Of a DNA stretch of 64,000 nt, positions 14,101 to 26,190 are shown one piece after another; positions within the stretch are counted from its first letter, which is position 1; each line of letters opens with the position of its first letter. Made by a program: the position numbers and the translations under genes. This DNA comes from Brachynemurus nebulosus (lineage: Eukaryota > Arthropoda > Insecta > Neuroptera > Myrmeleontidae), in assembly GCA_035578155.1 (NCBI GenBank), contig JAPWDM010000005.1, forward strand, positions 35,922,108-35,986,107, read 5' to 3'. A model generated the notes under the pieces. That model was not told the DNA's origin and made no database searches. It saw only the letters and a list, made by a program, of their open reading frames with translations.

Positions 14101-14639
14101 TTTCTATAAATCAACTTTGAAGATAGATTGAGTCAATACATGAAATTACTGCTTATAGGTACAGGATATGGTCAAACTTCGGCAATGGCTAATCATTTTC
14201 AACTGACCTTGAAAATCGATTTCAGGGTCACTATCAAGTGCATCGCTTCAAATTCTACAAATTTGGTACTCAGCCCTTTTTTCAGAAAATATGTCGTTTC
14301 AAAAATATCTAGCTATAACTGTTTTCATCTACAGAGGTTGAATGGTGTTTTCTACCCCTAAAAAGCGTATTTAGCCGAAATAAAAAAACACGTATTTAAT
14401 ATTTTTCGATGTTTAATAAGTATGTTAAGTTTCATTCAAATTGGCAAGTATTAGTTGGGTAGTGTTATTTGTCAGAATGTTTTGCCGATCTAGTTTTTTC
14501 AATATTTCTTTGCTCGTTTTCAGAATTTGTATTTTAATTTCTACGGACAAATAACTCATTCTTTTCTTCGATTTGAGTAACTTTTATTTGCTGATGTTGA
14601 CCATTAATTGATCGAAACATATCAAATATTTTTCAATGA
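11111..14639. other. Gene-free stretch with a solo repeat end
   Basis: Near 12676-12715 is a solo end of the 10114 family (GTCAAGTGCGTGTTTGACAC). The rest is AT-rich with no frame I would call a gene. Confidence 0.35.
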
Positions 14640-15095
14640 TTTTTTTAGCGAATGTCGAAAATTTTGAAAATTTTTTCACCGTTAGTAAGTTAAAGTATTT
14701 GAATTCATTAAGTAATTAAATGATGTCCACAAGAACCTTACGGACTACCATAAGTTATATGAGATCCCTAGGACCCGTTTTTTACTGTTAGGATAAACTT
14801 TTTACTAAAATTATTTTAGATGAATAAAGGTTATGTTGTATGATTTCCGCCAGGGTTTACTGTTCCCATTATTGTAAAAAATAAACTAACCGACCGATTT
14901 TGAAAATTTTTTCACTGTTAGAGAACTAAATTATTTTAGATGGATACAACTATGCTGCACAAAGTCCGTTCGGGTTCTTGGGTCCCAAAAATATCAAAAC
15001 TAATTACCCAGCCGATTTTAAAAAATCTTTTACTCTTAGAAAGCTAAACTATTTTAAATAGGTACAGTTCTTAGATGAGATCCGCCAGTCCCTAA
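14640..15095. repeat. Diverged tandem repeat, about 120-bp period
   Basis: The phrase CCGATTTTGAAAATTTTTTC followed by a TTAG and an AANTATTTTA motif recurs about four times (near 14660, 14780, 14895 and 15012), each followed by a (G/A)TCCGCC-like segment. The array ends at a motif shared with 52773-52815. This looks like the internal array of an interspersed repeat. Confidence 0.55.
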
Positions 15096-15098
15096 AAT

Positions 15099-15140
15099 TT
15101 GGAAATTCGCTATGTTATGCAGATGCTGCGACAGGGGTAT
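15099..15140 (+). repeat. Interspersed 42-bp exact motif, copy 1
   Basis: TTGGAAATTCGCTATGTTAT followed by GCAGATGCTGCGACAGGGGT is found here and again, unchanged, at 52773-52815. The identity over more than 40 bp, 37 kb apart, marks a transposable-element segment. Copy 1 directly follows a tandem array. Confidence 0.75.
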
Positions 15141-16275
15141 TTAATCTGACAAACACAAAAATATTGCAGATCCATGGTAACGCGATTTAAAAATGAAATA
15201 TTATTGATCAAAAAGTGTCAGAGATCACATTGATCCTGAGAAAAATTTCTCACCATACTTGCCCCACGTTCGATAAATCTGTTTCCAGCCTGTATATGTA
15301 ACCGTGTATGTATGTAAAGCAGCAAACACTCTCGGAAACCGCGTAATGTTATAAAAATTTTCTTTAACTTGCGCCTTTTCGACGTCAGTTGTTGGAAATT
15401 TAATGAATTCTTCACGCAACAAAGCAATTTTGTGTGACACTAATTTCACTACTTTGCTAGTAGTAGCTTTGAAAACTTCTTAAAAAAAACATTATTTCTG
15501 AAGATAATGTACTATTCCTAAAAAAAAGATACATTACTGCTTAGTTGAAATACTTATTATTTAAAAAACAGCATACCAGTTCGTTTTGTGTTGTATTCGT
15601 GGGCGAATTTTTTCCAAAATAAAAATTCCTTTCGCATTCGAAATTTTGTGTAAAAATTCAAATCGTCGCAAATATTAAAATGATTTGGATGAAAACATAT
15701 TGTTTTTTTTTACATAAACGTTAAGTCATACAAATAGGTTATGTTATAATATAAGAATCTTTTGACAAAAAAAAAAATAATTTATTTTAAAAAGATTATA
15801 AAGGTACGGACACACGACACGCTTTTGGTGTAGAAGTTTTTTTTTTTACAAAAGGACAGAAAAGTTGATTTAAGATACTACCAACAAGGTAATCCTAAAT
15901 TGTGAGACGCATCCAAAAGATAATACAGAGATAATATTATATTACAACTCTAAGAAAAAAGTAAACGCAATAAAATTTTACAAGTTGGATTTACACTATA
16001 GCAAAAAATGAAATAAATTATTTTCAGTACGAAACTGCCGTCTTGCAGCAACATTTATAAAAATATTAGTTTTCAATTCAAAATAGAATATGGCAATACA
16101 AAATACGATTTAGAAATGTTAAATTATAATCTAAATCAGGTGTTGTGTGAAATGTCTGACACTATTCTATTCGCCGTGTGTGACACTACTGTGTAAACAA
16201 CCTCAAATATTTGCTAGAGAAGTCTAGCAACTCGAGTGTATACAACTGTTCTAGCCTTATCTAGACTGCAAATTT
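15141..16275. other. Gene-free AT-rich stretch
   Basis: No gene or RNA recognised; T- and A-rich runs only. Confidence 0.35.
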
Positions 16276-16728
16276 AAGCCGCTGCTACACGATGCTACGA
16301 ACACCTTCCAACATTCGACGTTGGATGGTTCATAGCATCGTGTAGCCGTTGTTCGAACCTACGAGTGTCCAATGTCGAGCGTCAAACGTTCGCATTTGGT
16401 CGTGTCCCGTTCGATGTCGGTATTTTTGCACCGAGTCAAAGGGGTGCTTCGAACATTTGAAGGTCAATGTTGGTTCGTTGGTTGGTTCGACTCAGCAGCT
16501 GCACGCTCGTTCATGTGAAGAGAGACAACATCAGTGTATAACATTAGAGATAACATCAGACAGATAACATCGTCCACTGAGTACCAACACATCATCATTC
16601 GTATTGGATCAAACATTCGATTCACCGTGTAGCAGATACATTCGTCGCACCAACTATCGAACTTAACTGCCTCAAACGTTCGATCGAATGTTGGAAGGAA
16701 CGTTCGTAGCATCGTGTAGAACCCGCTT
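16276..16728. mobile_element. CpG-rich TIR element (CTACACGATGCTACGAAC ends)
   Basis: CTACACGATGCTACGAAC at 16285 is matched by its inverse GTTCGTAGCATCGTGTAG ending at 16719. The inverse match extends inward to CTTCCAACATTCGA/TCGAATGTTGGAAG and outward to AAGC/GCTT. An internal copy of CATAGCATCGTGTAG lies near 16332. The body is much richer in CpG and in TTCGAAC-like motifs than its surroundings. No coding capacity; about 450 bp, MITE-like. Confidence 0.7.
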
Positions 16729-16829
16729 TACTTGAACGTGTAAACCAACGGGCCAAACTACTATATGATAGTTAGTATTCCGACTGTAGCAGAAAGGTGA
16801 CGTAAAATCTCCTCCACTTCGCATCACTA

Positions 16830-17094
16830 TGCTGTGTAAGTACAAACTGTTTGTAGTGGTTTAGGCTTGATGTTTGCTTCTGTGTGAGTATTTACACACA
16901 CAATTACAAAACACGTATTATCGGACAGAGCAACGTGCAGGTCAAGTAACAATGGTCTTACAATACATAACAATCGTAGTGGATTCGATGACCGACACCG
17001 ACTGACTAAATGCCTTAAGCTGTGACAGACCAACAAATGACTCCAAGCGAACTAAACTTTTTTGATATTAGTTTGCTTCTAGTGTTCTATAGTG
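16830..17094 (+). repeat. Direct duplication, unit 1
   Basis: A unit running from GTACAAACTGTTTGTAGTGG through TGCCTTAAGCTGTGAC and ATGACTCCAAGCGAA to TTCTAGTGTTCTAT is repeated about 430 bp downstream with moderate divergence. A related inverted segment lies near 63449-63720, so the unit belongs to an interspersed family. Confidence 0.65.
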
Positions 17095-17256
17095 TAAACA
17101 TTGCACACAATAATGCTAATTTAGATGTCTCGTGTATCCGTAGCTTTATGTACATATGTTGTAGGTACCTATCATGTATTATATACTGTGTGATACAAGG
17201 GGACAAACTAGATTGGCTTTGCCTCTGTTCCACTTGTAATGAGTTTGTGACGTAGT

Positions 17257-17527
17257 CTGTTTGTGTACATACACACTGTTTGCAGTGTATTAGTTTGGTT
17301 TTTTGTAGTAGTATGTGTATACACACATACAATCACATCACACGTATTACCAGAGAGAGCTGTTCAACGTGCTCAACTAACAATGGGTATATTGTTAATA
17401 TAATGGTGTGTTGACTCGACGACGACTACTGACGGACTAATGCCTTAAGCTGTGACTGGCTTACAAATGACTCCAAGCGAATTTCACTTTTTTTATGTTA
17501 GTTGGCTTCTAGTGTTCTATGGTGTGA
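17257..17527 (+). repeat. Direct duplication, unit 2
   Basis: Second copy of the unit at 16830, sharing TGCCTTAAGCTGTGAC, ATGACTCCAAGCGAA and CTTCTAGTGTTCTAT in the same order. The start carries CACACTGTTTGCAGTG. Confidence 0.65.
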
Positions 17528-17713
17528 CACTTTCAAAATAGAGTATACTCACTATATATATAGGTAGCATGTGTAAATTACGTATGTATATTTTGAGTAA
17601 AATTCAAAACGTCAAATGTCAAAAACTAATATATTTAAATAGCAATTAAATTGAATTTGAATGAATTTAAAAAATATTGTTAAAGTTTGCATTTTTTTGA
17701 TAGTAATTTACTG

Positions 17714-17779
17714 TTAATATGTAGGTAATATTAAAATCATTTAGGTAATTTAATATGTAGGTAATATTAAAATCATTTA
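17714..17779 (+). repeat. 36-bp-period tandem duplication
   Basis: TTAATATGTAGGTAATATTA followed by AAATCATTTA occurs at 17714-17743 and again at 17750-17779, without mismatches. Confidence 0.85.
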
Positions 17780-19808
17780 AATATCCATAAACGACACAGT
17801 AATAATCATGTACCTAATAGTATAGGCGTCAATTATATTTTTTTTATTTATACCTTACTGCTAACAAGAAAGATTAAAAAAAAATTTAGCAATTAAGAAA
17901 AAAATCTAATTAATTTCTAATTCTATACGTTCGATTATTAAACAATTAGCAGTTAGGTCCAAAATTAATGTCTTAAATTTTTTATTTTTGTAATTAAGAA
18001 AAATATCCCCTTTACTCCAAAAAGTTGGGGAGCTGAGTTCAGCAAACAGAAATGCAAGTTGGTCACACATTAGAATAGTGTTTTTGTGAAACGATAAGGC
18101 TTACTCAGAGGTTATGGCCTCTGAGTAGCCTAAAAATTAAAAATACAATGACTAAAGACTACCATTTATTTATACTTATATTGAGAATTACAATGACAAA
18201 TGGTTTTTACTGTTACATGAATAATAAAAGAATATATCTCTGAACTTTACATTACCACGATTCAAACAATTAAGAAGTTATAATTTAAAAATTTAGTGAA
18301 CCAAGAAGAATAACATGCCTGATAAAAAAAGAATAAAGAAAAACCTACTTACCATTTCCTTTTCCACATAATTTAAGGTTATTTTGATTTCTTTAAAAAA
18401 AAAAAGAAACCTGGGAGAAAAAGATAATTAATTTTTAAAAAATAAATAAAATTTTACAGAAAGAAAATCAACATTAAAAGAATTTTTCTGGAAGCAATTG
18501 ATTAAAACTGAATAATACTATTTTGGAACAACTTATTTATTTTCTTTTATATTTTCCTATTTTCACATTTTTTTATTTAATAGTACATAAAAAATGTACT
18601 TTTTCGTTCTTTCGAAACATTTTATGTGATAAATTAATACTAGTAAGCATTTCCACAATCAAATCGACAAAAAAAAAAAAAGACAAAAATATTCTTTTTA
18701 AAACAAATTAACTTTTTCAAGTTTCCAAAGTTGTTGAAAGTTTTCGATGCTCTCTTTCTTTTCTATGAGATTTCGTTTCCTTCGAGGAAGAACAAAGCGA
18801 GTGTAATGAAACGAAGAAAATTACTTATTTTGAATATTTTTATTAGGGAAATAGGGGGTAAATGGTTATAAAAAATGATTGTTTATCAGTAAAATAATAA
18901 TTCACTGTGAAAAAGTATTTGATTTAATATGTTATTTACATGAAACTTTCAAATACGTCAATATTTGATAAAAAATTCATATCAATGTTTGTTATTGAAA
19001 ATTTAAAAAAGAAAAAAAAAGAAAATTAAGTAATAAAATATTAGTTGTTCTTTACAGTCACTATACATGCAAATTGTTTTACAAAGACAATTATTGTGGT
19101 TTTTTTTTATAACAATCGTTGTATTTTCATTTTACTGATTACGGTTCTAAATGGGATATTTTGTAGTTATAGCTACCGAAACAAACCGCAAATGTGTTTC
19201 AAGAATATTAGAAAAATTGTAGTTTTGTTTACATAAATTGCTTAGGGAAAAAAATCATTGGTATTGTCGACTAGAACAGCTTTTTTGGAAAAAGTAAATA
19301 AATTCGAAATTATTTAACCTAATCATTATCTTCAAGTTTGTAATGTAGCAAAGTATTGTAATTTATAGGTCCGATGTTCGACTTGGCACCTTGATAACGT
19401 AACGTATTTTTTAGACATTTTCAGATTACCCCTTCCCCTTCCATGTAACATCATACAGATATTTAGTTCCACGTCACTCCTTTGTGTTAGGTAACTTTTT
19501 AAATTAACAGAATATATAAAATAATAGAATAACAGAGGCACATAGTAGACGATTTTCAATGATAATTTTTTAAAACTCTTATTCAATAATTAATAAAAAA
19601 GAAAATAAATTATAAACTTCTTCTGTTAATCCACGTGGGACTTAAGCAATCACTGACACTTGATTCAGTACTGATAGAGCTGTAAAGGTAAACCTCTTGC
19701 ATCCATGTTAACTGACATGAAGTTATACCTAACCTATTCCCTTCCTAAAAAACATCACGGAACACAAAAGCATATCTCTACCCTCCCTCCCTTATGTATT
19801 TTTCAAAA
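17780..19808. other. Gene-free AT-rich stretch
   Basis: No coding frame or RNA is supported. A short hairpin (CTACTCAGAGG...CCTCTGAGTAG-like) lies near 18100-18130. Confidence 0.35.
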
Positions 19809-20776
19809 TTTGTGTTCTGCGTAAAAAAAAAACTAGTGGTTAAAATTTTGTGTTAAATAAGTAACACAACACGATGTTAATGCACTGTGAAAAAATTTGT
19901 GTTAAAATTAACACATTTCACATGTCCAGAACGGTCCACTCAATTTTTTGTGTTATTTTAACACAAAGCATATGGGTCAAATCCATACACAAGATTTGTG
20001 TCAATAATTTAACAAAGAAGAGGAGCAAGAAGCCATACATTTTGTGTTATTTTTTTAGATTTATCAGAGTTAGTTGTTAAACTTTTATATTCAATATTTT
20101 ACTTCCACTTAAGATATTTGAAAATCGTCAAAAATTATAACGATTTTGTTCAAATATTATTATAAATGAGATTGAAAGAACGCAAAGTAAGTCAGTCCTT
20201 TGAAAAAATTCTTATTTGTTTCCATGTATATACCTATACCAACATATATATAATAAAAAAGATGAGAGTAGTTTTTATTATTAAACAAAACCGAAAAATT
20301 GTAAGTTTTTTCAGTTATTAACGAATATAGTTTTATTAAACGTTTAAAAATGAAACAATTTTTTTACATTTTAAAGTTATTTTATAACTGAATCTGTAAC
20401 AAAATAAACTCAAAATGTAAGGAAATTGTTTCATGTCTAAACGTTTAATAAAACTATATTCGTCAATAACTGAAAAAACTTATAATGTTTCGGTTTTGTT
20501 TAATAATAAGAACTACTCTCATGTTTTTTATTATATACATTTGGGTACGTATATATTCTAAAATAGATTGGCACTTATAACATTTTTTTGTTCTACACAA
20601 ATCTTGTGCCAGTTCTTTGTTGTTAAAGACAGGTTAACATTTTTATTCTGTTAAATCGAAGTTTGTGTTAATATTTTAATTTAACACAAACACGAAATGT
20701 TACATTAACACAGGGTTTTGTTACTTATTTAACACAAAGATTTTAACCACTGGTTTTTTTGTACGCAAACACAAAT
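19809..20776. mobile_element. TGTGTTA-rich fold-back element, copy I
   Basis: The ends TTTGTGTTCTGCGT and ACGCAAACACAAA are inverted, with GTGGTTAAAA...TTTTAACCAC just inside. The body is studded with TGTGTTA/TAACACA words. At its core is a hairpin of about 130-bp arms (about 20255-20382 against 20410-20535), built on AAACGTTTAATAAAACTATA-type sequence. No protein frame. Copy II lies head-to-head immediately downstream. Confidence 0.65.
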
Positions 20777-21862
20777 GTTTTTTACTGTGTGTAACATTCA
20801 GTGTTTGTGTTAAATTAAGATATTAACACAAATTTCGATTTAATAGAATAAAAATATTAATCTATTTTGAACAACAAAAAATTAACACAATGTTTGTGTA
20901 AAGGAAAATAATGTTATAAGTAAGCTGTCTTTTGTGTATTTCAACACAAAAATTGTGTCACACGTACACAAAATTAGTGTTCTTTATCTTGAATAACACT
21001 TTTAGCGTGTAGAATTAAAAAATGATTTTAACACTGTGACGTATGTGTGCTCCTTTACGTTACATTAGAATATACATATATCTACCAAAATATATCTCTA
21101 TAATAAAAAAGATGAGAGTAGTTCTTATTATTAATCAAAACTGAAAAATTATAAGTTTTTTCAGTTATTGACGAATATAGTTTTATTAAACGTTTAAAAT
21201 TGAAATAATTTTCTTACATTTTAAGGTTATTTTGTTACAGATTCAGGTACAAAAAATCATATAAGCTTACTTGAGATTGTATATTATAATAATATACAAT
21301 CTCAAGTAAGCTTATATGATTCTTTGTACCTGAATCTATAACGAAATAACCTTAAAATGTAAGAAAATTGTTTCTAGTTTAAACGTTTAATAAAACTATA
21401 TTCGTCAATAACTGAAAAAACTTTTCGGTTTTAAAAACTAACTAATTTTTCGGCTTTGTTTAATAATAAGACCTACTCTCATCTTTTTTATTATGAATAT
21501 ATATTTTGGTAGATATATATGGAAACAAGTAAAAATTTTTACAGAGGAGTGACTTTGCGTGCTTTGAGTCTCATTTATAATAATATATGAATAAAATCGT
21601 TATAATTTTTGACGATTTTCAAATATCTTAAACTGCAGTGAAAGTAAAATATTGAATAAAAAAATTTAACAACTAACTCTGATAAATCTGAAAAATTAAC
21701 GCAAAAAGTATGTCCTATTATGTGTTAAATCATTGACACAATTCTTGTGTAAAGATTTGACCCATATGCTTTGTATTAAAATAACACAAAAAATTGAGTG
21801 GACCGTTCTGGATATGTGAAATATGTTAAATTTAACACAAATTTTTTGAATGTGTACGCAGA
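20777..21862. mobile_element. TGTGTTA-rich fold-back element, copy II, inverted relative to copy I
   Basis: Segments 21500-21860 are the inverse of about 19880-20255 (for example CCAGAACGGTCCACTCAATT and its complement), and 20785-20870 are the inverse of 20635-20705. Its own core hairpin, about 21105-21290 against 21300-21490, is almost perfect and carries a TATTATAATAATA loop. Together the two copies form an inverted pair of about 2.05 kb. Confidence 0.65.
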
Positions 21863-22706
21863 AGTGCCAATATTTCAAATGTTAAAATCAAATAAATACC
21901 GATATTGTAAAAGATACGTGCATTACTAGACACGCTATTCGACATGTTATAGGCATATAAGTCTATGCTGTGTTGAAAATTCATTCAAATTAAAGCACGA
22001 ATCTTTCGTGCTTCGAAAACAAAATAGTGCTTCCCGTTATTGCAAGAAAAATTAAGACACATTACAACTTTTACAGAACTGAGGATTTTTTCATCTGAGT
22101 CATTGTAAAATCAAATCCAATAACTGATGTCGTTTGTATTTTGAATTAAGGCTTATTGAACAGTGTAATCAAAAATTAGGTACCTACTACTGGTAATCAT
22201 TTGACCACCAATATTTAACCCTTTTAAACAAAACAATACGGAAAAATTATTTTTTCTCAAAATGCCGGACTTTTTACTGCCAGTGATAAGTAGAATAGAT
22301 AAGGTTACAAAAAAAGAAAAAGAAAAAAAATCAAAGATCCCAACATCAAAAAAGTGAACCCTAAGAATTTACAAAAGATAAATTATACATACTAAAAACT
22401 AAACTATGTTGATAAAATTGAACATTACTTAGAATTATTGTTGTGTAGACACCCGGTAGATGGCGCTGTGTTTCGAATTCTAGATTATACATTCTATTCC
22501 ACGTCATATTTGTTTATGTTCACGATGTCAATGACTTTTATAATTATACTGTGTATTGTGTTATAATTGTGCAATGCGCTTGAAATGATAAGACAAAATT
22601 AATTCATTCAATTATAACTACTGAGCCACAGCGATTACCGTATTTCGGAAAATCTGCCACAGATGGCCGCACCTGTACCACTGAATATATACATATCAAA
22701 GATTCA

Positions 22707-22827
22707 TAGGGTTTTGAGCCGCCATATTGCAGGACGAGTTACCTCGTCTTAATCATTTAAAGGCATAATTAATCTGTTATTGAGTATGCCACCTTGTAAG
22801 GCAGTTTTAAAATGGGTCAAAACCCTA
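22707..22827. repeat. Short inverted repeat TAGGGTTTTGA/TCAAAACCCTA
   Basis: Eleven-bp perfect arms at 22707-22717 and 22817-22827 enclose about 100 bp containing GCCGCCATATTG. This could be a small MITE or a regulatory dyad; too short to classify. Confidence 0.4.
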
Positions 22828-22829
22828 AA

Positions 22830-23928
22830 GAAAACTATTGTTTATAACCTATCTGTTACTTTTTATTCTAATTGAAGCGACGTTGCATCAGTTCCCGAAT
22901 AAACACTAAGTTTCTTGCAAATAAAAGATTAATAACCGTTCCAAACCCAATATAAAATATAAAAGTTTTGGTAAAATATTAATAAAAAAGCAATTGCTTG
23001 AATAGTGGATTACCCATTTCACACAAACGTCGATTCCATTCCCCCCACACTTTCTACAAAAAACGAGAAAAAACGTATTATTAGATAATAATTTTTTCAG
23101 CCAGAAAAATGTTGTTCCATTTCCACAAACACTTTCTGTTTTATGTCATAATCCATACCCATATAATAAATAGAGCACCAAACATAACTCATTTCACACT
23201 ATGCGTACAAAGAAAAATGAATTCCTTTGTACATAACCGCAAAATATAGAAAAGAAACTACGTATTTTTTTGTGCATATACAGAAAAATACACACAATAC
23301 TATACTCCGACCAAAGAAAAAAAATAAGATTGATAAATTTGCTTTAATAAAAAATTATATATTATAAAAATATACTTGATAAAGAAATTGTGGCCTATTA
23401 TATCGCTTATAACAAATATCTTTCAATTTATTTCACCAAGTAAATATCCTAATTTATTTTCCAGATACCTTTTTTTCGGGAATTCACTCACATGCTCGAA
23501 GGGAAATATGGCAAATACGGCCAAGTAAAGAGAACAAAATTTCCCTATATTGTAAATATAGTAACGATAAACAACGAAAATTGATAACTGATACTTTATG
23601 GTTGAAGCTTATATTATAATATTTAAATATAAACAAGTGGAATTGTCAAAAACATTTCTAAAGCACTTTAACGAATTTATTATTTTTTATTGTTTATAAA
23701 AAAAATATCTCAATTTATATTTTGATTAAACGTTAATTCATTCTGTTTTTTATGTTTTTGTTATATTTATAAAACTGGCAAAATGATGAAAATGTTGCAA
23801 ATACATTTACAAATAAATAAATAAAAATAAAAAATAAAAATGTAAAAGAAGAATCGATAATCAAATATCTGAACTGAATGATATTGTTGAATTAATTGCG
23901 TGGTTATGTATTTTTTTCAAATATGAAG

Positions 23929-23930
<2 letters not shown>
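22830..23930. other. Gene-free AT-rich stretch
   Basis: No gene or repeat family recognised. Confidence 0.35.

Positions 23931-24008
<78 letters not shown>
23931..24008. repeat. (AT)n microsatellite
   Basis: About 39 uninterrupted AT dinucleotides. Apparent frames across it (IYIYIY) are artefacts. Confidence 0.98.
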
Positions 24009-24011
<3 letters not shown>

Positions 24012-25300
24012 CAAACTGGATGTTAATGTGTGAAAAAATTCTCGACGCCTACGCCATGTTATTTGTTCATAATTGTATTTCTCAATTCGTAATATACAAA
24101 CTGATAACACCGTACAATTGGACTACTTTGATACAAAAAAACACATTCCTTAACAAAGTAGTATATGAAAATATATCTATACAGAATAACCTTTTCTTAT
24201 GCGGTAGAGGGAGATCAAATTAAAAAAAATTGCTCAAAAAAAAAATTTCAAAAATTTTATAAATAGCTATAAAAAGTATAGTTTTTATGCGGTCCCAATC
24301 CACCATATCATAGCAAATACATTAGAAGTACCTATTGGCTGGGTGCGTGACGCCAACGACATCTATTATATACATTTTTTCATGCTATTAAATAATGGTA
24401 ACCGTGGAAATAAATGTAAAATATTTTCAAAAAAATCGTAAAATCTGAATACAAATATTTGTTATTTGCAATTATTTTTTTTTATAAATAAATTTGAACA
24501 ATTTGAGGTATAAAAGACTGGATGAAGTATATAAGAGTTATATTAATAAAGTATTTAAACAATTTTCGACGTTAACATGGATATAATTATCAAGACAGTA
24601 TTTCCTTCCAACCCCGGACTATGCAGAGGAAAAAGTTGCTGGTGATAGTGAAACACGTCAGGGAAATTCGAAAATTACGAAATGCTGGCATAAGTCATTT
24701 AGTTGAATGTACAGTCATACATAAAGCAAACATCAATAACTTTTTATGAAACATCATTGCATGTGAGTTTAAAATACCTCAAATATTTTTAATTCTGTAT
24801 TTATGGATTGACGGGTAGACGTTAATACGTTGACAGATAAATAAGGAACGACATATTAGTGGCAATTGCGTTTATAATCAAAGTGGATCAATGTATTATA
24901 TTTTTATTTAATATTTTTTATTACACTATAAACACATATGAGCATGTATTATTACCTATTTTCTCCACTACTCACGCTGCAATCGATTTAATTATCCCCA
25001 CCATATACTACGCACCCTGCCAATACTTTAGAAGTTCTAATAAGATAAAGCAATTCCATTAATTTAACACATGAGAACATTTTACTTCATTTTTATAATA
25101 TTATTAAAAAAAACAAAATGTGCTAAGAACATTTATAAAAAAAATGAAATAATAACTTGTATTACCGCAAACTAATGTTCAAATTCCGTGCTTTTTGTTA
25201 CTCCTTCATTCTCATTATCTCATTATGCACTTTTAGGGGTATTATTGTTTAAAAACGATCGCATAAGAAAATAGCACACAAAAGACTGTATAAAAACAGT
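24009..25300. other. Gene-free AT-rich stretch
   Basis: Short frames only, with no recognisable domain. Confidence 0.35.
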
Positions 25301-25301
25301 T

Positions 25302-25380
25302 AGTGTATATGATAACATTTTTAGTGTATATGATAACATTTTTAAAGCCAGTGTAAGTGTATATGATAACATTTTTAAAG
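25302..25380 (+). repeat. 21-bp tandem repeat, three copies
   Basis: AGTGTATATGATAACATTTT followed by T occurs at 25302 and 25323 in perfect tandem, and again at 25356 after a short interruption. Confidence 0.85.
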
Positions 25381-26114
25381 CTAAGTTGGTTTACAGTGTC
25401 AAAATATTTACAAACCAAAAAATTTGTAAATCTGATTTTTAATAAAAACAAAATAATCATAATAATAAATGACTGTTCAAAGTAAATGCCCACGTGGCCA
25501 TTTTTTTATTGGTGTCGTTTAAAGGAAACGTATTTTACACGACATAGCACAGAGCTTCATTGGGTGATCTAAGATTAGAAAATCAAACGAGATTTTGACA
25601 AGGACTATTTTTCTGCGTCACTTCACAGCATCGGATATTTCAAAATTGTGCAAAAAATGAATTTTGAAAAAATGTTACATAACACCTTCATCCACTCATG
25701 TCTTCAATTATAAAAAAAATTAAATACTTTGTGAAAATTTGCTTATATCTCTGGATATTGGTATGCTTAGCAATTACTAAGTTTTCAAACACAAAATACT
25801 TTACTATGAAATTAATTATTTACTGTACAATATCCTGTCTATGTAAGCTGTTTTACATGCAACTATATGAAATTTTGAACTTTACATACGACTGTGTGTA
25901 AGGAACCAAAGCTTCTACATTTTTATTAATCTTTGTACTGTATATTGTATTAAAATCTGTACCTAAAAATTTGTATCTAACCACTGGCACTTGTTTTTAG
26001 ATAATACCTACATTTCAAGTTTGACGTATGTAATTTTAATGTGTTATTATTGTAAATTTCATAGTAGTTGTAGATAAAGTGTAGTTTGTAACTCACTTGT
26101 AAGGCATATTATAC

Positions 26115-26190
26115 ACGCGTGCAGTAATGCACTCGCCGCGCGCTGTCGGGCTAGGGGAGCGGACGGCACAGTCTTCAACTTTGACCAGAC
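26115..26190. other. Isolated GC- and CpG-rich patch
   Basis: Around CACTCGCCGCGCGCTGTCGG and GGGGAGCGGACGGCAC the sequence is strongly GC- and CpG-rich inside a region that is otherwise very AT-rich. No frame, tRNA fold or TIR is apparent. It may be an untranslated first exon or promoter, or a repeat fragment. Confidence 0.4.
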
